38,175 nucleotides of DNA from Carideicomes alvinocaridis. GTDB lineage: Bacteria > Pseudomonadota > Alphaproteobacteria > Rhodobacterales > Rhodobacteraceae. The translations under genes were made by a program, and so were the position numbers. The stretch is taken from contig SRJI02000046.1 of NCBI GenBank assembly GCA_005473895.2, forward strand, positions 1 through 38,175, given 5' to 3'. Shown here piece after piece: positions 33,157 to 38,175 of this stretch. How positions within the stretch are numbered: the first letter of the stretch is position 1; the number at the start of each line of letters is the position of its first letter. The notes below the pieces were generated by a model. It saw only the letters and a program-made list of their open reading frames with translations, did no database searches and had not been told where the DNA came from.

Positions 33157-34437
33157 TCACTGAAAGACGGCATCCGGGTTGTCGAGGCTGTCGGACCCTT
33201 CGAAGCCGATCCGCTCCACGCCCAGCACGCCGACCGCGCGCTCGATGGACTTGGTCTGCGCGACCAGCGAATCCACGGCGTCCATGATCAGCGCCTCGCC
33301 GGCCTCGTTGCCGCGCGCGAGCATCATGTCGTAGCTGAAGCCCGCCTCGGCCGCGGTCTTGATCTGGCCCACCTCGGCCATCGTGTGATCCAGCGCGGCG
33401 CTCAGCTCCGCGTCGACCTGCGGATCGGCGGCCGCCACGAGATCCGACAGGCTGGGCCCCGAGACGACGCTGCCGTCGACCCGCACGTATTCGCCGGCAT
33501 AGACGTTGCGGACGCCGAGCGCGTCGTAATAATGCGAGTTGTAGGTGTTGTCGGAGAAGCAGTCATGCTCCTCCTCCGGATCGTTGAGCATGACGCCCAG
33601 CTTCATCCGTTCGCCCGCCTGTTCCCCGTAGGAGAGCGAGCCCATGCCGGTCAGCATGGCGGTGAGCCCCGCATTCTCGTCCGCCATCACGGTCGAGCGC
33701 GCCTCGCCGTCCGCGGCCCATTGCTGCGCCATCCAGTCGAGGTCGGAGACCAGCAGGTCGGTCGCGGCCTTCAGGTAGTCGCCGCGCCGGTCGCAATGGC
33801 CGTTGGTGCAATCGTCGCCCGCGGCGTAATCGGTCCAGGGCCGCTCGCCCGCGCCTTTCTCGGTGCCGTTCAGGTCCTGGCCCCAGAGCAGGAACTCGAT
33901 CGCGTGGTAGCCGGTGGCGACGTTGGCCTCCACCTCGTCGGCCTCGTGCAGCGTGTCCGACAGCAGCTCGGGCGTGATCTCGGTCGCGTCGATCTCTTCG
34001 CCTGAAAGCGTGAAGGTCGGGTTGGCCACGATGTTGAGCGCGGCATACTGGTTCTCGTCCGTCGCCCCGCCATAGGAGGTGTCGACATAGTCGATCAGCC
34101 CCTCGTCGAGCGGCCAGGCATTCACCTTGCCCTCCCAGTCGTCGACGATGGGGTTGCCGAACCGGAAGACCTCGGTCTGCTGGTAGGGCACTCGCGCCTC
34201 CAGCCAGGCCGCGCGCGCCGCCTGCAGCGCCTCAGCCGAGGGATCGGCGATCAGCGCCTCGACCTTCGCCTGCAATTCCTTCGCCTTGGTCAGGCTGTCG
34301 GAATAGCCCGCCTCGGCGATGTCGGCATAGGTGGTGAGCACCGCCTTGCGGTCCGGCCCGTCCTGCGCCGTCGCGGCGCCGGCCGCGAGCCCGGACAGGG
34401 CGGCCAGCGTGACGAGTGCGGTCGTGGTGCGTTGCAT
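33157..34437 (-). CDS. Imelysin family protein (IrpA-like, iron-regulated)
   Basis: The 426-residue exported protein (signal peptide ending GAATAQD) is a full imelysin (peptidase M75) with the conserved GYHAIEFLLWGQDLNGT at residues 176-192, including the GxHxxE metal motif (His178, Glu181), and a DDCTNGHCDRRGDYLK segment with two Cys. It resembles the cyanobacterial/roseobacter IrpA type used in iron acquisition at the cell surface or periplasm. AAGGAA precedes the ATG at 34437. It is the third gene of the iron operon, 50 bases behind the unrecognised 157-residue protein. Peptidase activity is not expected from the iron-operon members; this is family knowledge. Confidence 0.92.
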   Translation of the reverse strand: MQRTTTALVTLAALSGLAAGAATAQDGPDRKAVLTTYADIAEAGYSDSLTKAKELQAKVEALIADPSAEALQAARAAWLEARVPYQQTEVFRFGNPIVDDWEGKVNAWPLDEGLIDYVDTSYGGATDENQYAALNIVANPTFTLSGEEIDATEITPELLSDTLHEADEVEANVATGYHAIEFLLWGQDLNGTEKGAGERPWTDYAAGDDCTNGHCDRRGDYLKAATDLLVSDLDWMAQQWAADGEARSTVMADENAGLTAMLTGMGSLSYGEQAGERMKLGVMLNDPEEEHDCFSDNTYNSHYYDALGVRNVYAGEYVRVDGSVVSGPSLSDLVAAADPQVDAELSAALDHTMAEVGQIKTAAEAGFSYDMMLARGNEAGEALIMDAVDSLVAQTKSIERAVGVLGVERIGFEGSDSLDNPDAVFQ

Positions 34438-34487
34438 GTAAGTTCCTTCCCTCGGTCTTTGTCTCGTATGTCTTTGTCTTGCGTGTC

Positions 34488-34961
34488 TCAGTGCAGCCGT
34501 CCCGGCGCGGGGGCGAAGCTGGCCGCGGCGGATGGATCGGGTGCGGCGGCCCGGAGCAGCGCCAGCCCCACGGTCTGCGCCAGGGACACCGCCAACGGCG
34601 CCACGTCGGAGCGCATGATCAGGCAGGCGATCATCAGCGCATCCTCGCGCTCGCCCTGGGTGGCAGCGGCAAGGAAATGGGCAAAGACCGCCTCGTCCGC
34701 GCCGACGCAGGAGCAGGCGTTGGAATGGCGCAGCAAGGGGCGGCGCGCATGGCCCAGGACCATTTCGGCCAGTTCGCCGAACAGCCCGGCAATCCGCTCT
34801 CCGGCGGCATCGCCCATCCGGCGGGCCGAATCCTCGACGAGTGCCGCGCGCCCCTCCTGCCCGTCGGCCCAGAGCCGCAGCGCGCAGACGGTCCAGGCCT
34901 CGAGCCCGGGCAGCGCCTCCAGCGTGGCGACGGGAGCGGCCCCACGTTCATGCCTGGCCAT
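34488..34961 (-). CDS. Unrecognised protein with HxxxCxC motif, second gene of the iron operon
   Basis: The 157-residue product begins MARHERGAAPVATLEALPG and is mostly helical, with a central RHSNACSCVGADEAVFAHFL stretch whose His and two Cys could hold a metal. I recall similar small proteins near iron genes in Rhodobacteraceae but cannot name a family. No signal peptide or membrane segment is apparent, so it is probably cytoplasmic. GGGAGG lies six bases before the ATG at 34961. The gene overlaps the small Cys-rich ORF by 14 bases and precedes the imelysin by 50. It might be a regulator or adapter for the iron operon, but nothing in its sequence fixes a role. Confidence 0.72.
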   Translation of the reverse strand: MARHERGAAPVATLEALPGLEAWTVCALRLWADGQEGRAALVEDSARRMGDAAGERIAGLFGELAEMVLGHARRPLLRHSNACSCVGADEAVFAHFLAAATQGEREDALMIACLIMRSDVAPLAVSLAQTVGLALLRAAAPDPSAAASFAPAPGRLH

Positions 34962-35160
34962 CGGCGGCCTCCCGGTCGAGGCGGCATTGTTCGTTGCAGT
35001 CACGGCGGCGATCGAGAAGCGTCTCGAAACAGCATTCCGAGAGACCCTCGGCATGGGCCCAACCCTCGCAGAGCTCGGCCCGGCCGGGGATGTGATCCCG
35101 GCTCGCGCGGGCGCCATATCCTGCGCCTTCCTGTGGGTTCCGGCCCTGAACCGCGTCCAT
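34948..35160 (-). CDS. Small Cys-rich ORF, first gene of the iron operon (tentative)
   Basis: This 70-residue frame starts at the ATG at 35160, with GGAG ten bases upstream, and ends inside the next gene. The C-terminal half holds five cysteines: LCEGWAHAEGLSECCFETLL and DRRRDCNEQCRLDRE. Most codons end in G or C, as in real genes here, and it lies directly downstream of the best promoter of the operon. These points favour coding, but the frame is short and overlapping. No family is recognised. The paired cysteines suggest an Fe-S, zinc or iron-sensing role; that is a guess from composition. Confidence 0.5.
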   Translation of the reverse strand: MDAVQGRNPQEGAGYGARASRDHIPGRAELCEGWAHAEGLSECCFETLLDRRRDCNEQCRLDREAADGQA

Positions 35161-35198
35161 GACGGATGTTCTCCGGGTATCGTCTCACCGTGCTTGGT

Positions 35199-35228
35199 TT
35201 ATCTGAGCCATTCGGTTGGGAAAGTCAA
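35199..35228 (-). promoter_or_regulatory. Candidate promoter of the eight-gene iron operon
   Basis: On the reverse strand TTGACT (35228-35223) and AGATAA (35204-35199) are 18 bases apart, 38 bases before the start of the small Cys-rich ORF. This is a good sigma-70 type match. The sequence around it may hold a site for an iron regulator (Fur, Irr or IscR type), but I found no clear palindrome. Confidence 0.6.
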
Positions 35229-35341
35229 TCCCGACCTTTTTCGTCGGATCATACGCCGCACCCTCGGCGCCCCTGCAAATCAGGACGATCCCGCGCCCCG
35301 CGCGAGGCGCCAAGCGACCCGTCACGAAGGCGTGAGACGGC

Positions 35342-37453
35342 CTAGTCGGCCTGCGGCACCGTCTCCAGGTCGAGCTGCCGGATCGCCGGGCCGGGGTTCT
35401 CTTCGCCGCCCGCATTGTGGAAGGCCACGCTGCCCTGGGCGCTTTCGCCGAGCCCCGCCTCGCCCAGCATCGCCGCCATGCCCGTGCCGCCGCGCAGCAT
35501 CTGCACGCCCTCCTGCGCCAGGAAGGACAGGCTTTCCACCGCGCTCTGGGCCGTGGCCGGGGTGAGCACGGCGATCAGGCGCTCGCGCCCGAAGGCGGCG
35601 GGGTCCACCAGCACGTAATCCCGGCTCAGGCTGTCCCCCGGTTCGAGCCGGCCATTGCCGAGGAAGGTCAGCGAGAAGTCCGAGCCGACATAGAGGATGT
35701 TGTAATCCACCGGGACCTCGGCCCCGTTCTCCAGCGTCGCGCCCACCACGTCGCCGGGCAGAACCCGCGGCACGCTCAGCGGGTCGAGCGCGTGATGCGA
35801 CCCTTCGACCACCTTCTGCGCGTCCCTGTCATAGCGGCCGGCACGGAACGTGACCTCCACCGGCAGGGCCGGGTCGGAGACGGCGGCGGCCATCTTCATC
35901 AGGTTGATCGTGGTCGCGAAGCGCCCGACATTGCGGGCGATGACCCGCGCCAGGTCCTCCACGTCCTTGTCGGCGGTGGAGACCGAGGGCGTGGCGGCAA
36001 GCTGGCCGCGATCCACCATCCCGGAGGCCGGGAGGAACCAGATGGCGTTCGGGCGCGGGCTGTCGGGCAGGACGGCGAGCCGCAGATCGGCGGGCTCCCC
36101 GGCCGGGACGAAGCTCACCCGCGGGCCGACCAGCGCCTTGGCCGCGATCTGCGCCACCGCCGCCTCCAGCCGGCGCGCCGGGGCGCTGCCCTCTTCGGGC
36201 AGGGCCACCCGCAGGGAATAGTCCAGCGCCTCGGAGACCTTGCGCAGCACCGCGCCCTCGGGCCAGTTGCCCGGCCCGGTCACCACGTCGAGCTCGGCGC
36301 TGAACGTGTCCGCCTCGGACACCCGGTAGCGGCCGATCGCCCGCTCGTCGGCATCCTCGGGCGTCTCCAGCATCAGCAGCTCCGCCCCCGGCTCCAGCCC
36401 GTGCAGGGTGCCGGCGGAGACGCGGACGAGGTCGCCCTCGCGTTCGGCCGGCCATTGCAGGATGCGCCGCTCGGGCGTGCCGCCCAGAACCGGCAGGTCG
36501 AGGTCGCCGGCAAAGACCGGCGTGGTCCGGGTCAGGTTGGCGATGCCGTATTCCCGCAGGATGTTCCGGGCGAGCTCTCGGTAGCTTCCGCCCGGCCGCT
36601 CCGCGAGGGTCTTGAACAGCGCGTAGGTGAAGATGCCCTGCGCCCGGCGCTCGGGGTGGCGCGGCGGCAGGCGCATCTCGGCCGTCTGTTCCGGCGTGCG
36701 TGCGGCGAAGAAGAGCGTGAGACCGCCGCCTGCGGCCTCGTCGCCCTCGGCGCCCAGCTCGGCCGGTCCAAGGGGCGGCTCGGGCCGGGCACGGGGATCC
36801 TCCGCCTCGGTCCCGCCTGCCTCCTCATCCGGAGCGTCGGGCAGGCCCAGCATCTCGGGCGACGCCTTGCGCGAGCGGACCTCGCCGGTCCCGTTGCGGG
36901 CCACGTGCGCGGAGGTTCCGCCAAACGCCGTGTCGAAGACCGCCCAGACATCGGCTCCGTTCTGTCGAAGCTGGGCGAGGAGATCCCCCAGTTCGTCGTC
37001 GCCGAGCGCATTGCGGATCTCGCCCGCCTCCGCATCCCACCGGCCCGCATCGGCGGGCAGGAAGACCTCGTTCAGCCCGTCCGGCTCGGAAGCGTCATCA
37101 CGAGCGGGGACCTGCGCGCCCAGCCCGGCGAAATGCAGGTAGACGAAATCGCCCTCGCCCGCGCGCTCCGCCAGCTCGGTCAGGCCGCTCCGGATCGCCT
37201 CTGCGGTCGGTGCGTCGGCGCCCTCCACCCCGTCGGCCAGGACGGTCACGTTGCCTTCGGCAAAGGCCACCTGGCTGCTGGAGGTCAGAAAGCTGCGAAC
37301 CAGCGCGACATCGTTGGCGGGACCGTTCAGGGCGGCGTCCTCGCCCAGCTCGGGATAATCGGAGACGCCCACGAGAAGGGCGTAGTTCTCGGCCGCCAGG
37401 GGCGTGGCAAGGCCGCAGGCCAGAAGGGCCGCGACGCGAAGGATATGGCGCAT
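35342..37453 (-). CDS. Exported caspase-family (C14-like) protein with both catalytic residues replaced
   Basis: The 703-residue protein has a signal peptide (MRHILRVAALLACGLATPLAA) and a caspase-fold domain at residues about 23-330: ALLVGVSDYP, LNGPANDVALVRSFL, FVYLHFAGLGAQV, and VWAVFDTAFGGT. In active bacterial caspase-like peptidases the third block reads SGHG/AGHG with the catalytic His, and the fourth D-x-C with the catalytic Cys. Here these positions are Leu111 and Ala176. The acidic SEPDGLNEVFLPADA loop is kept. The rest, residues 330-703, resembles the DUF4384-type partner region of periplasmic caspase-like proteins, ending without a membrane anchor. AAGGA is seven bases before the ATG. 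The gene stands alone between the iron operon and a kinase gene. Confidence 0.82.
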   Translation of the reverse strand: MRHILRVAALLACGLATPLAAENYALLVGVSDYPELGEDAALNGPANDVALVRSFLTSSSQVAFAEGNVTVLADGVEGADAPTAEAIRSGLTELAERAGEGDFVYLHFAGLGAQVPARDDASEPDGLNEVFLPADAGRWDAEAGEIRNALGDDELGDLLAQLRQNGADVWAVFDTAFGGTSAHVARNGTGEVRSRKASPEMLGLPDAPDEEAGGTEAEDPRARPEPPLGPAELGAEGDEAAGGGLTLFFAARTPEQTAEMRLPPRHPERRAQGIFTYALFKTLAERPGGSYRELARNILREYGIANLTRTTPVFAGDLDLPVLGGTPERRILQWPAEREGDLVRVSAGTLHGLEPGAELLMLETPEDADERAIGRYRVSEADTFSAELDVVTGPGNWPEGAVLRKVSEALDYSLRVALPEEGSAPARRLEAAVAQIAAKALVGPRVSFVPAGEPADLRLAVLPDSPRPNAIWFLPASGMVDRGQLAATPSVSTADKDVEDLARVIARNVGRFATTINLMKMAAAVSDPALPVEVTFRAGRYDRDAQKVVEGSHHALDPLSVPRVLPGDVVGATLENGAEVPVDYNILYVGSDFSLTFLGNGRLEPGDSLSRDYVLVDPAAFGRERLIAVLTPATAQSAVESLSFLAQEGVQMLRGGTGMAAMLGEAGLGESAQGSVAFHNAGGEENPGPAIRQLDLETVPQAD

Positions 37454-37606
37454 GGGTCGTCCTTGCATCTGGGTCGTGGCGATCGCTCGGGCCGGGTTGG
37501 CGCCGACCGACCGCAATCTCGTTCGAATCATTGAAAGATTACCCCGCGCCACGGAAAGAGTGCAGCCCCTCGCCTCGCCTCCCCGTGGCAGAGGGGTGTT
37601 CGCGCG

Positions 37607-37629
37607 GGCGGGCCACCGCGCGGCCCGCC
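37607..37629 (-). terminator. Hairpin just after the sugar kinase gene
   Basis: GGCGGGCC (37607-37614) and GGCCCGCC (37622-37629) form a perfect eight-bp stem with a seven-base loop, one base beyond the kinase stop. It has no U-tract. It would end the kinase transcript before the caspase gene; the rest of the 177-base gap shows nothing clear. Confidence 0.5.
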
Positions 37630-37630
37630 G

Positions 37631-38175
37631 TCAGGCCGGACCGGAGGCCAGCGCCAGCGCCCCGTCGAGCGGGGTGCCTTCGGGGGCCACCACGGCGCCG
37701 CGCATACCCTTGGGCAGGAAGGGCAGATAGGACGGGCCCAGGCCCCCGGTGAGGCAGAGGCGCCCGCCCGCCGCGTAGCCCAGCGAGTCCAGCGCGGCCG
37801 CAACATAGGCCGCCCCCTCCTCCATCAGGTTGCGAGCCACGGCGTCGTCGCCGGCCAGGTCCACCACCTGCGGCGCGAACCGCGCGTAATCGGCCGAGCC
37901 GGCCGTGCGGGAAAAGGCGACCAGGGCCAGCGGATCGTTGCCGAACTCCTCCAGCAATAAGGCGCTCAGCGGGCCCGGATGCAGGATGCAGTCATGGGTC
38001 AGCAACGCGGCCTCCAGCGCGCGGCGGCCCAGCCAGGCGCCGGAGCCCTGGTCGCCGAGGTTCAAACCCCAGCCGCCCAGCAGCCGCGTCTCCGCCCCGC
38101 GCCGGCTGCCGGCAAAGCTGCCCGTGCCGGCCGAGAACAGCCAGCCGCCCTCGGGGCCGAGCGCGCCCGCCAGCG
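37631..38175 (-). CDS. BadF/BadG/BcrA/BcrD-type ATPase, probable N-acetylglucosamine kinase (C-terminal part)
   Basis: The frame enters from the right edge and ends at 37631, giving about 180 residues of the C-terminal half. It shows an ASKHA-fold nucleotide-binding segment (LFSAGTGSFAGSRRG) followed by GGWGLNLGDQGSGAWLGRRAL, and later LCLTGGLGPSYLPFLP near the end. This is the pattern of eukaryotic-type N-acetylglucosamine kinases in the BcrAD/BadFG family, which phosphorylate amino sugars in recycling. The N-terminal ATP-binding loop lies outside the window. The substrate is therefore only probable; other members of the superfamily are (R)-2-hydroxyacyl-CoA dehydratase activators, but those contain an Fe-S site not seen here. 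Confidence 0.85.
   Translation of the reverse strand, partial: LAGALGPEGGWLFSAGTGSFAGSRRGAETRLLGGWGLNLGDQGSGAWLGRRALEAALLTHDCILHPGPLSALLLEEFGNDPLALVAFSRTAGSADYARFAPQVVDLAGDDAVARNLMEEGAAYVAAALDSLGYAAGGRLCLTGGLGPSYLPFLPKGMRGAVVAPEGTPLDGALALASGPA

Noticed and set aside
35161-35341. Reverse frame reading through the iron operon promoter (35185-35415)
   Set aside because: Its coding look is weak, it covers the promoter and it overlaps the caspase gene end; the region is better explained as a regulatory gap.
35417-37534. Open 705-codon forward frame opposite the caspase-like gene
   Set aside because: It is the mirror of a codon-biased reverse gene and shows no domain.
1-38175. CRISPR array, prophage, insertion sequence or integrated element, including at the tRNA-Ser
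   Set aside because: No regularly spaced repeat, transposase, integrase or direct repeat of the tRNA 3' end was seen; the genes throughout share one composition.

Overview
The window is 38 kb of GC-rich DNA that reads as ordinary chromosome of an alphaproteobacterium of the Rhodobacteraceae/Roseobacter type. The grounds are a CckA-relay phosphotransferase (ChpT), a PAS_5 protein, an ornithine-lipid gene pair (olsBA), a long-form L21 with a helix-hairpin-helix tail, the order obgE-GNAT-rpmA-rplU, and a short repeat ending in AAGATGAAG of a kind I associate with this family. No phage, insertion sequence, plasmid gene or CRISPR array was seen. Genes are tightly packed and no gene-free stretch exceeds 300 bases; the longest is 297-560 (264 bases), which holds two near-CtrA boxes.

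Layout. 1-4.0 kb: the start of yicC (cut by the edge), a PAS_5 protein, class II DAHP synthase and a divergent GlxA-type regulator. 4.1-11.3 kb: a PQQ-type sugar dehydrogenase, then a branched-chain-amino-acid-type ABC importer (binding protein, two ATPases, a small four-cysteine periplasmic protein, two permeases). 11.4-14.6 kb: a ThiE-like protein, olsA/olsB, a DUF3553 protein and chpT. 14.7-20.5 kb: proA, proB, obgE, a GNAT acetyltransferase, and rpmA/rplU with a good promoter and a terminator. 20.6-24.9 kb: a DUF2059 protein, tRNA-Ser(CGA), a cytochrome c, a small exported protein, and an MFS exporter divergent from a TetR regulator with a palindrome between them.

25.0-35.2 kb is a metal island. 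sitABCD (Mn/Fe import) runs rightward behind a TTGCGA-N5-TCGCAA palindrome. Facing it is a leftward run of eight genes from one candidate promoter near 35.2 kb: a small Cys-rich ORF, an unrecognised protein, an imelysin, bacterioferritin-associated ferredoxin, bacterioferritin, a di-heme oxidoreductase, a second imelysin-like protein and a DUF1513 protein. This joins periplasmic iron handling to cytoplasmic iron storage in one unit.

35.3-38.2 kb holds an exported caspase-fold protein in which both catalytic residues appear replaced, and the 3' part of a BadF/BcrA-type sugar kinase cut by the right edge. The observations most worth following are the inactive-looking caspase, the composition and two unknown leading genes of the iron operon, the repeat that supplies a start codon, and the small Cys protein in the amino-acid transporter operon. 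All functions are inferred from sequence reading alone; no database search was possible.
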